In this document: positions 8,615-15,782 of the stretch, in pieces
How positions within the stretch are numbered: position 1 is the first letter of the stretch
Layout of the letters: each line of letters opens with the position of its first letter
DNA from: Alphaproteobacteria bacterium
GTDB lineage: Bacteria > Pseudomonadota > Alphaproteobacteria > Bin95
DNA length: 43,139 nt
Direction of reading: 5' to 3'
Assembly (NCBI GenBank): GCA_022825195.1
Contig: JAJDYL010000104.1
Location: 1-43,139, forward strand
The notes under the pieces: generated by a model
Told to the model about the DNA's origin: nothing
The model's database searches: none
The model's input: the letters and a program-made list of their open reading frames with translations, nothing else
Position numbers and translations under genes: made by a program

Positions 8615-9466
8615 TCAAGGGCGGCCGGGCCGCGTGGTGAGGATGGCGGCGGCGACGACGAGGATGCCGCCCGTGATGATCCACACATCGGGCAGGTCGC
8701 CCCAGAGCCACCAGCCGAACCCGACTGCCCAGACCAGGCTGAGATAGCGAAGAGGCGAGACGAGCGAGGCCGGCGCAAGGCGGAAGGATGCGATGATGAG
8801 ATATTGCGCGATGCCTGCCATGATGCCGGCGGCCCCGAACAGCAGCCAGTCGAACCAGCCCGGCCAGTGCGCTTGCCAGAACAGGCTGAGGCCCCCGCCG
8901 ACAAGCGTCAGGACCTGGCTGTAGAGGAAGATGGTCGTGGAGGCCTCCATCGGGCCAAGCTTGCGGGTGATGACATCCCGGCCGGCCGAGATGAAGGCCG
9001 CCGTGATGGGCACGATCACCGCCCACTGGAAGGCCGAGGTGCCGGGACGCATCATCACCAGAACGCCAATGAAACCGATAATCACGGCCGCCCAGCCGTT
9101 CCGGCCGACCCGCTCGCGCAACAGGATCGCGGACATGATCGTCAGCATGACCGGGCTTACGAAGACGACAGCCATGGCGTCCGCCAGCGGCAGCACCGCC
9201 CAGGACATCACGATGGCAAGGCTGCAAAGGACCGCCAGCACGCCGCGCAGGATGGTCAATTTCGGTGCGCGGGGAACCGCGAGGCGCCATCCGCCGTCCC
9301 GCCGCATGAGCCAGGCGACCACCACCATGCCGGAGATCGTCCGGTAGAACAGGATCTCGCCGGCGTGGTAGTCGGCGGTGAGCCATTTGGCGATGGCGTC
9401 CTGCGCCGTCAGGATGATGGTGCTGAGCACCATGTAGAGCGCGCCCAGCCGCGCATCCCTGTCCAC
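8615..9466 (-). CDS. DMT-superfamily EamA-type transporter
   Basis: This roughly 283-residue inner-membrane protein has ten hydrophobic helices arranged as two EamA repeats. The first starts at GALYMVLSTIILTAQDAIAK with FYRTISGMVVVAWLMRR; the second starts around QWAVIVPITAAFISAGRDV. It ends with GGILVVAAAILTTRPGRP. GTG 9466 is preferred over ATG 9433 because it leaves a short cytoplasmic N-terminus before helix 1; neither has a strong ribosome site. EamA proteins export or import metabolites or amino acids. The gene is divergent from the sulfurtransferase gene, and their starts lie about 42 bases apart. Confidence 0.84.
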   Translation of the reverse strand: MDRDARLGALYMVLSTIILTAQDAIAKWLTADYHAGEILFYRTISGMVVVAWLMRRDGGWRLAVPRAPKLTILRGVLAVLCSLAIVMSWAVLPLADAMAVVFVSPVMLTIMSAILLRERVGRNGWAAVIIGFIGVLVMMRPGTSAFQWAVIVPITAAFISAGRDVITRKLGPMEASTTIFLYSQVLTLVGGGLSLFWQAHWPGWFDWLLFGAAGIMAGIAQYLIIASFRLAPASLVSPLRYLSLVWAVGFGWWLWGDLPDVWIITGGILVVAAAILTTRPGRP

Positions 9467-9508
9467 TTGCAGCTTGTTCCCGCCGACGGAGAGCCTAGAG
9501 TAACCGCC

Positions 9509-10360
9509 ATGGAAGCATTCGTCTCTACGGAATGGCTGGCGGCGCGCCTGGACGATCCGGCGCTCCGCATTCTCGACGCAACGGTCCACCTGCATCCCCT
9601 GCCGGGCGGCAACATGCGGGCCGAGAGCGGGCGGGAGGACTATCTCGCCGGCCACATTCCGGGCGCGGTATTCGCCGACCTCATTGCCGACCTCTCCGAC
9701 CCGGAGAGCCGGTGGCGTTTCACGCTGCCCGGCACGGCGCGTTTCGGCAGGGCGATGGGCGCGCTCGGCGTCTCCAACGACAGCGCCGTGGTGGTCTATA
9801 GCGGCGGGTCGCCGAACTGGGCTCCGCGCCTCTGGTGGATGCTCAGGGCCTTCGGCCACGACCGGGCGGCGGTTCTGGACGGCGGCTGGGGCAAGTGGAA
9901 GGCCGAAGGGCGGCCGATCGTTGCCGGGAACGAAACACCGGTGCCCGCGGTTTTCGAGGCGGAACGCCGGCCGGGCTATTTCGTCGGGCAGAGCGAGGTG
10001 GAAGCGGCGCTCGCCGATCCGGGCGCGGTGGTGCTGAACTCGCTGACGGCCGAACAGCATGCGGGCGGCGCGCCGCATTACGGGCGTCCAGGCCGGATTG
10101 CGGGGACCGTCAACGTGTCGAGCCGGGATCTGGTCGATCCCGAAACCGGCGCCATGCTGCCGATGTCCGCGGTCCGGCAGAAGTTCGACGAGGCCGGCGC
10201 GCTGGCGGCCGAGCGCGTGGTGACCTATTGCGGCGGCGGCATCGCAGCGAGCCTGGGCGCGATGGCCCTGCATCTGCTGGGGCAGGAGAATGTCGCCGTC
10301 TATGACGACTCGCTCCAGGCCTGGGCGCGCGATCCGTCCCTGCCGATGGAGACCGGATGA
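9509..10360 (+). CDS. Two-domain sulfurtransferase (thiosulfate/3-mercaptopyruvate type)
   Basis: This is a 283-residue tandem rhodanese. The N-terminal domain (about 1-140) is inactive, with YSGGSPNWAPRLWWML where a cysteine loop would be. The C-terminal domain carries the active-site cysteine in TYCGGGIAASLGA. Blocks LRILDATVHLHP, YLAGHIPGAVFADLI and LDGGWGKWKAEGRP match the SseA/rhodanese family. The CGGGIA loop differs from both the classical CGSGVT of SseA and the CRKGVT of rhodanese, so the sulfur donor is uncertain. It overlaps the next small gene by four bases (ATGA). Confidence 0.88.
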   Translation: MEAFVSTEWLAARLDDPALRILDATVHLHPLPGGNMRAESGREDYLAGHIPGAVFADLIADLSDPESRWRFTLPGTARFGRAMGALGVSNDSAVVVYSGGSPNWAPRLWWMLRAFGHDRAAVLDGGWGKWKAEGRPIVAGNETPVPAVFEAERRPGYFVGQSEVEAALADPGAVVLNSLTAEQHAGGAPHYGRPGRIAGTVNVSSRDLVDPETGAMLPMSAVRQKFDEAGALAAERVVTYCGGGIAASLGAMALHLLGQENVAVYDDSLQAWARDPSLPMETG

Positions 10361-10569
10361 ACGGCAACCGCCATGCAACGGGCCAGCGGACCACGGCCGA
10401 GGCCGACATGGCGGCCTACGACGCCCTGCCGTCCGGGTTGCGGGCGGCGCTGACGGAAGCATCGGAGAACTATTCCGCGGAGGCCGTGCTGGCCGCCGTG
10501 GCGGAGGACGGCCTGGCAGAGGCGGATGCGCTGGCCCTTCTGGCCGGGCGGGAGGAGGAACGGCGATGA
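10357..10569 (+). CDS. Small protein of unknown function (70 residues)
   Basis: ATG 10357 overlaps the sulfurtransferase stop and its own stop overlaps the next ATG at 10566, both as ATGA, so translation is probably coupled along the unit. The protein is soluble and helical. A conserved-looking core, YDALPSGLRAALTEASENYS, is followed by two acidic alanine-rich helices (EAVLAAVAEDG, EADALALLAGREEE). I do not recognise a characterised family, although the DALPxxLR pattern recalls short DUF6525-type proteins. The coding case rests on position, overlap and codon use. Confidence 0.62.
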   Translation: MNGNRHATGQRTTAEADMAAYDALPSGLRAALTEASENYSAEAVLAAVAEDGLAEADALALLAGREEERR

Positions 10570-11360
10570 CGCGGTTCGTCATGGCAGCGCTTGCCGCCGC
10601 GGCCTTGTTCTGGACAACGGAGCCGGCGTCGGCGCAGGAAGCCGGGGAGCGGTTCCAGGACTGCCCCGAATGTCCGGAGATGGTCGTGCTGCCCCGGGGG
10701 AGCTTCATCATGGGGTCTCCTGCGTGGGAAGGCGCGCACCGCGAGCATGAGACGCCGGCGCGCCGGATAGGGATCGACCGGCGGTTGGCCGTCGGCGCGC
10801 ATGAGGTGACCTTCGCCGAATGGGACGCCTGCGTGGCCGGCGGCGGGTGCGGCGGCTACAGCCCGGCCGCGCCGTGGGGCCGGGGCCGGCAGCCCGTCGT
10901 CTCGGTGTCGTGGTTCGACGCCCGGTCCTATGCGGACTGGCTGGCGCGGCGCACGGGCAGGGACTACCGGCTGCTGACCGAGGCGGAGTGGGAATATGCG
11001 GCGCGCGCAGGCACGGCGAGCCGGTATCATACGGGCGACCGGATTGCGCCGGAGCAGGCGAGTTACGGCGGCGGCGGGCCGGCGCCGGTCGGGTCGTATC
11101 CTGCCAACGCCTTCGACCTCCACGACATGCACGGCAATGTCTGGGAATGGGTGGAAGACTGCTGGAACCCGAGCCATGCGGGCGCGCCGGCGGACGGCAG
11201 CGCGCGCCTCGCGGGCGACTGCAACTGGCGCGTGCTGCGCGGCGGCTCCTGGCTGAACGGTCCCGTGTCGCTGCGCTCCGCCAACCGTTTCCGGACGAGT
11301 TCCGAGGAGCGGGCCTACACCGTCAACGGCTTCCGCGTCGCGCTCACCCTCGATCCCTGA
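10566..11360 (+). CDS. Secreted SUMF1/FGE-fold protein lacking the catalytic cysteines
   Basis: This is a 264-residue protein with a signal peptide (MAALAAAALFWTTEPASAQ, cleavage after ASA). The C-type-lectin-like SUMF1 fold is clear: FIMGSPAWEGAHREHETPAR, HEVTFAEWDACV, PVVSVSWFDARSYADWL, YRLLTEAEWEYAARAG, HGNVWEWVEDCW and RGGSWLNGPVSLRSANRFR. In formylglycine-generating enzymes the segment after RGGS carries two copper-binding cysteines; here it reads WLNGPVSL with none. It is therefore unlikely to make formylglycine and is better called a formylglycine-generating-enzyme-family protein of unknown role in the periplasm. Two other cysteine pairs (CPEC near residue 32; one around 93-98) could form disulfides. 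Confidence 0.87.
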   Translation: MTRFVMAALAAAALFWTTEPASAQEAGERFQDCPECPEMVVLPRGSFIMGSPAWEGAHREHETPARRIGIDRRLAVGAHEVTFAEWDACVAGGGCGGYSPAAPWGRGRQPVVSVSWFDARSYADWLARRTGRDYRLLTEAEWEYAARAGTASRYHTGDRIAPEQASYGGGGPAPVGSYPANAFDLHDMHGNVWEWVEDCWNPSHAGAPADGSARLAGDCNWRVLRGGSWLNGPVSLRSANRFRTSSEERAYTVNGFRVALTLDP

Positions 11361-11939
11361 GCCGACGCCGGCGCGCCGTCCGGGGTGAGGGCTGCATGCC
11401 AGGCAGCGGGACCCCTGCGAAATGTCATGTTTTGTCATGCGATGTCATGGCCGCCATGCCTTCATCGAAGTCTTGCCGTTCCCTTCCTGCATATCGTTCC
11501 TCCGTCTCGTTTCGTTCCGTCTGCGCCGGCGGCGGCGGGTCCCTGTTTCGCGCGTAACGCGCGCCCCTGCGTGCGCGGGCGGGCGGGTGTATTGCGCCGG
11601 CGCGGTTTGCGCGCGTGATTGCCCGCGCGCCCGTGCGCGCGGCGACGGGCCGGGCAGAGGACACACCCCTCCCGTCCGCTCACGCCGGGGCGTTTGCGGC
11701 GCCCCAGCCATTGCTTCCTGCAGAAAAGCCGAAAGGCGACCCCGGAAGCCGCCTCTCTCATACCCATTCTAGCACAATTTCTATCAGGTCAATCCTTTTT
11801 GGAAACAAAAAATGAAAATACTGGGTAATTTCTCCCAGATATACTTCTATCCTGTTGAATTAGAGGGATAACCGTAACTGCCCGGGGTGCAGGTGCGGCT
11901 CTCTCTACCGGGCCGTCATCGCCAGCGATCCGGAGCCGG
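11361..11939. other. 579-bp gene-free stretch between convergent genes with iterated and structured motifs
   Basis: No reading frame here looks coding. It contains three TGTCATG heptamers at exactly 10-bp spacing (11423, 11433, 11443). It also has a long alternating GC/CG-rich block at about 11550-11645 with an 8-bp-stem hairpin (11623-11630 with 11635-11642, loop CCGT). A second hairpin (11687-11692 with 11700-11705) follows, and then an abrupt AT-rich section from about 11760 to 11880. The hairpins may end transcription of the SUMF1 gene, but there is no T-run. Confidence 0.6.
11819..11859 (+). repeat. Copy 1 of a stem-loop plus TCTATCCTGTTGAA element
   Basis: A 5-bp stem CTGGG/CCCAG (11821-11825 with 11834-11838) encloses the loop TAATTTCT, and nine bases later comes TCTATCCTGTTGAA (11846-11859). 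The same arrangement and spacing occur at 23694-23734. Between TTTCTCCC and GTTGAA the two copies agree at about 25 of 31 positions. Both lie between convergent genes. Confidence 0.7.
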
Positions 11940-13382
11940 CTACACCGTCAGGTCCCAGAACGCCCGTTTGCGCTCGTGCTCCCGGCGCAGCCTCGATTCG
12001 TAATCGGCATGGGTTTCGACCGGCGAGAAGTCCTCGATTCCATGCGCAAGGTTCGCGCATTCGCCAAGATGCCGCGCCGCGTGCGTGTAGCGCTTGGACC
12101 CGCCCTTCTCCAGCGCGAAATCGATCATGACCCGCAGCAGCAGCGTTGCAGCCAGAGGGTGTCTGCCGGCCAGGGTTTCGGCGGCCGGGACAAGATGCTC
12201 GTAATAACTGCCGCTCAACTCGTCCACCCGCGCGGAAACGAATTTCGCCGCCCCGTCGAGGTCGGGCCACGAGATCAGGAAGGTCAGCGCGCCATATGGA
12301 TTGGTGAACCGTTGCGCATGGTGGAGTGCCTGTTCCTCGGCGCCTATGGCGTCGAAGTCCGACAGCCTCTTCATGTAGGCCTTCAGGTGCGCCGCTGACA
12401 GGAAACACTCGAAACACGCCCACCGATGCTGTTGGGCATCTTCGGGGCGCCCGAGAGCCTCAAGCACGTCTATCCTGGCGTCGTCCCAATCGAAGCCCGA
12501 CCGGAAGCCGCGGCCCCGTTCGGTATCGGCCGCGTCGATGACCTCCAGCGCCTCCGCCGCGCGGTCTGCCTTCAGCAGCCTCCGGCCGATGTCCGCGGCG
12601 ATACCCGGCACCCTGCGCTCTGTCTCGTCATATTGGGCGATGAAAGCGTCGGCATCCCCCTGGGCATCCGCGATATCCATCAATGCGGCCTGAAATTTGC
12701 GGTTCCGGGACGATTCCTCGATTTCGTCCGCGTATAGCGGGCCATTCAGGCCATAGCCGACAATTATCCGGTCGCTCCCCTCAGGCTTGGGCGCGGGCTC
12801 CTCCGACAGCGAGGTTACGCGCTGCCGCAATCGCTCCAGGCCAGACCGGCCCAGTATCGGCACCAGCAAGGGGATCAGGGCGTCGTACTGGCCGTATTCG
12901 TTGTCAACCACAGCTTTCAGAACCCTGTCGGCGAAAGCTGCCGGCTCGGGCTGCGCCGCCTCCGCAATCCGTGCCAGATCTTCGACCGCTTTCTCGAAGA
13001 CATCGGCGACCGCGCCGTCGCTGTCGTCGCAACGGTCGAAGACAGGGTTGGAGAGCGACAGAAAGCGCCACATCGTGTCGAGGCCTTCGGCCGGGTCGCC
13101 TGTGGATATCGGGCCGGCGATGGCGTGGCGTTGGGTATTCAGGTCTTTCGCCAACGCAGAAGCGCGCCGCCTTTCGACGAACGAGCGCGAGCGCCCGATC
13201 GCCGCGAGCCGCTTCCGGACTTCCGCCGCAACCGCGCCAGGGCTTTCCCGCACGGCCAGTTCGAGGCGGAGGCGGCGCTTCGCCACCGCATCTCCGGCGC
13301 TGATCTCGATCAGCAGTTCCGCAAGCCGACCGGCTCCCAGCGTCTGCAGGTTCTTCGCGTTCAGCGTCTTTCGCGAAGCCAC
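11940..13382 (-). CDS. DUF6880-like protein of unknown function
   Basis: This is a helical protein of about 480 residues. The N-terminus ASRKTLNAKNLQTLGAGRLA followed by ELLIEISAGDAVAKRRLRLE matches the DUF6880 group. GTG 13382 gives that N-terminus directly; a TTG at 13394, overlapping the upstream stop, is an alternative. The C-terminal half has TPR-like helical pairs (ADIGRRLLKADRAAEALEVI; ARIDVLEALGRPEDAQQHRW) and ends with ESRLRREHERKRAFWDLTV. It lies directly downstream of the acyl-CoA dehydrogenase genes and may be read through from them, but nothing links it to their chemistry. The function is not known. Confidence 0.75.
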   Translation of the reverse strand: MASRKTLNAKNLQTLGAGRLAELLIEISAGDAVAKRRLRLELAVRESPGAVAAEVRKRLAAIGRSRSFVERRRASALAKDLNTQRHAIAGPISTGDPAEGLDTMWRFLSLSNPVFDRCDDSDGAVADVFEKAVEDLARIAEAAQPEPAAFADRVLKAVVDNEYGQYDALIPLLVPILGRSGLERLRQRVTSLSEEPAPKPEGSDRIIVGYGLNGPLYADEIEESSRNRKFQAALMDIADAQGDADAFIAQYDETERRVPGIAADIGRRLLKADRAAEALEVIDAADTERGRGFRSGFDWDDARIDVLEALGRPEDAQQHRWACFECFLSAAHLKAYMKRLSDFDAIGAEEQALHHAQRFTNPYGALTFLISWPDLDGAAKFVSARVDELSGSYYEHLVPAAETLAGRHPLAATLLLRVMIDFALEKGGSKRYTHAARHLGECANLAHGIEDFSPVETHADYESRLRREHERKRAFWDLTV

Positions 13383-13390
13383 CGTCCGGC

Positions 13391-14647
13391 TCAACCCACC
13401 TGGTTTCTCGGCACGTCGCGGAAGGGGCGGTCAGTGTCGTGGCGGGGCTCCTTGGGCATGGAGAGGATGCGCTCCGAGATGATGTTGCGCTGGATCTCGT
13501 CCGTGCCGCCGGCAATCGAGATGGCGGGCGTGGAGACCAGGATTTCCGCGACCACGCCGCCCGTGCCGTCGTCCTCGCCGGTAAGCATGGCATCCGCCCC
13601 GGCGATCATGGTGTGCGCCTTTGCGCAGGCCCGCGCGACGACGCTTGCGGCGAGTTTGCCGATGGAGCCTTCCGGCCCTTGCGGCCGGCCCATCTGCTGT
13701 GCCTCGCGGGCGCGCCGCGCCGTCCATTCCGCCGTCCGCGCGAGGGTGAGCGCCTTCGCGACCTCCTGGCGAACGGCCGGATCGTCCCAGCGTCCCGCGG
13801 CCCTTGCGCGCTCGATCAGCAGGTCGGCGCGTCCGGTACGTTGCGGATACCAGACATAGGGCGCCATGACGGTCGCGACCTCGGCGCGTTCCTCCTCGTA
13901 GATGCGCCCCGGCCGGTCGCTGCCGGTGGCGTAGCGGCGCACGCCGTCCGCCCCGCGCCGCTCGTGCATCAGCGTGGTCGTCGCAACCTTCCAGCCCTCG
14001 CCGAGCCCGCCGATCCGGTATTCCGGCTCTACCACCGCGTCAGTGAAGAACACCTGGTTGAAGGAAGCATGGCCGTTCATCTGCCTGAGCTGGTGGACCT
14101 CGACGCCCGGCTGGCGCATGTCGAGCAGGAAATAGCTGAGGCCCTGGTGCTTGACGGCGTCCCAGTCGGTCCGGGCCAGCAGCAGGCCGAAATCGGCGTG
14201 GTGGGCGCTGGTGTTCCAGACCTTCTGGCCGTTGACGATCCACTTGCCGTCCCGGAAATCGGCGCGCGTCACCGCCCCGGCAAGATCGGAGCCGCTGCCG
14301 GGCTCGCTGAAGAGCTGGCACCAGGTCTCCTCGCCCGTGAGGATGCCGCGCAGGAAGCGCTGCTTGTGCAGGTCGGTGCCGTGCTCGAGGATCGTGGCGG
14401 CGGCGAGCGTGCGGATGCCCATCTTGGCGACGCCGACCGCGCCGAGCTTGTCGAACTCCTCCTCGACCACCGGCGTCATGCCGACCGGCAGGCCGCGCCC
14501 GTGCCACTCCTCCGGCCAGTGCGGAACGCCCCAGCCGGACCCGATCAGCATGTTGCGCCACTCGACGAGGCCTCGCTCCGGGTCCCAATTCTCCGTCAGC
14601 CACGCGCGGACTTCGGCGCGGACCTGTTCTTCCGTCATGTCGGTCAT
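13391..14647 (-). CDS. Acyl-CoA dehydrogenase, FadE26-like subunit
   Basis: This is a 418-residue flavoprotein. The N-terminal helical domain is followed by the beta domain with FAD/substrate motif CQLFSEPGSGSDLAG and KWIVNGQKVWNTSAHHADFG, then the C-terminal helical domain ending AGGTDEIQRNIISERILSMP. The usual catalytic Glu in the YEGT position of medium-chain enzymes is Gly here, as in steroid- and branched-chain-type FadE proteins. Start ATG 14647 lies one base after the upstream stop; a second ATG is at 14638. It probably pairs with the adjacent, different acyl-CoA dehydrogenase gene to form a heteromer (inference). Confidence 0.9.
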   Translation of the reverse strand: MTDMTEEQVRAEVRAWLTENWDPERGLVEWRNMLIGSGWGVPHWPEEWHGRGLPVGMTPVVEEEFDKLGAVGVAKMGIRTLAAATILEHGTDLHKQRFLRGILTGEETWCQLFSEPGSGSDLAGAVTRADFRDGKWIVNGQKVWNTSAHHADFGLLLARTDWDAVKHQGLSYFLLDMRQPGVEVHQLRQMNGHASFNQVFFTDAVVEPEYRIGGLGEGWKVATTTLMHERRGADGVRRYATGSDRPGRIYEEERAEVATVMAPYVWYPQRTGRADLLIERARAAGRWDDPAVRQEVAKALTLARTAEWTARRAREAQQMGRPQGPEGSIGKLAASVVARACAKAHTMIAGADAMLTGEDDGTGGVVAEILVSTPAISIAGGTDEIQRNIISERILSMPKEPRHDTDRPFRDVPRNQVG

Positions 14648-14648
14648 G

Positions 14649-15782
14649 TCAGGCGTTCCAGTGCTGCAGCATGCGTTCGCGATGGTCGGCGGCGCTGCCA
14701 AGGAAGGCTTCGCTCGACTTGGCGCGCTTGAACCAGAGCTGCGTGTCGTTGTCGTGGGTGAAGCCGATGCCGCCATGCATCTGCACGGCGTGGATGGCGG
14801 TCTGCATGTAGGTGTCGGACGCCGCCGCCTTGGCGAGCGATGCGAGCGCGGTCAGCGGCTGGTCCACCTCTTCGTCGTCCCCGTCGGCCGCGGCGGCGGC
14901 GTAGTAGGCGGCGGCCTTGGCCAGCTCGACCTCAAGCAGCATGTCCGCCGCCTTGTGCTTGGTGACCTGGAAGGAGGCGATCGAGCGGCCGAACTGCATC
15001 CGCATCGAGACATATTCGAGTGCGTCTTCGCGGAGCCGCTCGGCGCCGCCGACCATCTCGCCCGCCAGGCAGACGGCGGCGATATCGAGCGTCCGGGCCC
15101 ATGCCGAGGCGCCGGCCTCCGGCCCCCCGCCGAGCAGCTCGGCCTCAGCGCCGTCGAAATCCATCTGCGCGAGCCGCCGCGTCGGGTCCATGGACTGCAG
15201 CGGCCGGCGCATGAGCCCGGCGCTGTCCGCCGGCAGGCAGAACAGGCCGAGCCCGCCCTCCGGCAGCCGCGCCGCCGTGACGACAAGATCGGCGGCCATG
15301 CCGTCCAGCACGTAGCTCTTGCGGCCCGTCAGCCGCCAGGAGCCGCCGGCCGGGCTGGCGCTTGCGGCGAAGGCGTCCGCGTTCCAGCCGGCTCCGGGTT
15401 CGGCGGCGGCGAGCGCGGCAATCGTCCCGCCGCCCGCAATGCCCGGCAAGAGGGCCTGTTTCTGGGCGTCGTCGCCCGCCTCCGCTATGGCGGTCGCCGC
15501 CATGACGGTGGAACCGAAAAAGGGAGAGGGCAGGAGGGCGCGGCCCGCCTCCTCGGCGGCGATCGCCAGTTCCGAGACGCCGAACCCGGCCCCGCCATAG
15601 GCCTCGGGAATGTGGATCGCCGTCACGCCCAATTCCTCCGCCATCATGCGCCAGACGTCCCGGTCGTAGCCGGCCTCCGTCTCCATGACCCGGCGCACCT
15701 CCGATGTCGGCGACCGGTCCTGCAGGAAACGGCGGAGCATGTTGCGGAACTCGGTCTGCTCCTCGGAAAAGCTGAACTTCAT
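14649..15782 (-). CDS. Acyl-CoA dehydrogenase, second type, probable heteromer partner
   Basis: This is a 377-residue protein. The N-terminus MKFSFSEEQTEFRNMLRRFL and the block IHIPEAYGGAGFGVSELAI are typical of the family. The beta domain reads ALAAAEPGAGWNADAFAASA rather than the canonical TEPxxGSD, and the C-terminus ends GGIGFTHDNDTQLWFKRAKS without an EIQR FAD/catalytic segment. This subset is usually found beside a FadE26-like gene, and in characterised steroid enzymes such pairs form alpha2beta2 tetramers with half the active sites. The start overlaps the HpaB-like stop by four bases. Confidence 0.88.
   Translation of the reverse strand: MKFSFSEEQTEFRNMLRRFLQDRSPTSEVRRVMETEAGYDRDVWRMMAEELGVTAIHIPEAYGGAGFGVSELAIAAEEAGRALLPSPFFGSTVMAATAIAEAGDDAQKQALLPGIAGGGTIAALAAAEPGAGWNADAFAASASPAGGSWRLTGRKSYVLDGMAADLVVTAARLPEGGLGLFCLPADSAGLMRRPLQSMDPTRRLAQMDFDGAEAELLGGGPEAGASAWARTLDIAAVCLAGEMVGGAERLREDALEYVSMRMQFGRSIASFQVTKHKAADMLLEVELAKAAAYYAAAAADGDDEEVDQPLTALASLAKAAASDTYMQTAIHAVQMHGGIGFTHDNDTQLWFKRAKSSEAFLGSAADHRERMLQHWNA

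Noticed and set aside
10566..11360. Annotation as a true formylglycine-generating enzyme
   Set aside because: Both catalytic cysteines of that family are missing in the segment after RGGS.
11422..11772. A 116-codon frame in the gap after the SUMF1-fold gene
   Set aside because: Its composition is arginine- and cysteine-rich, there is no ribosome site, and it crosses repeats and hairpins; nothing suggests a protein.
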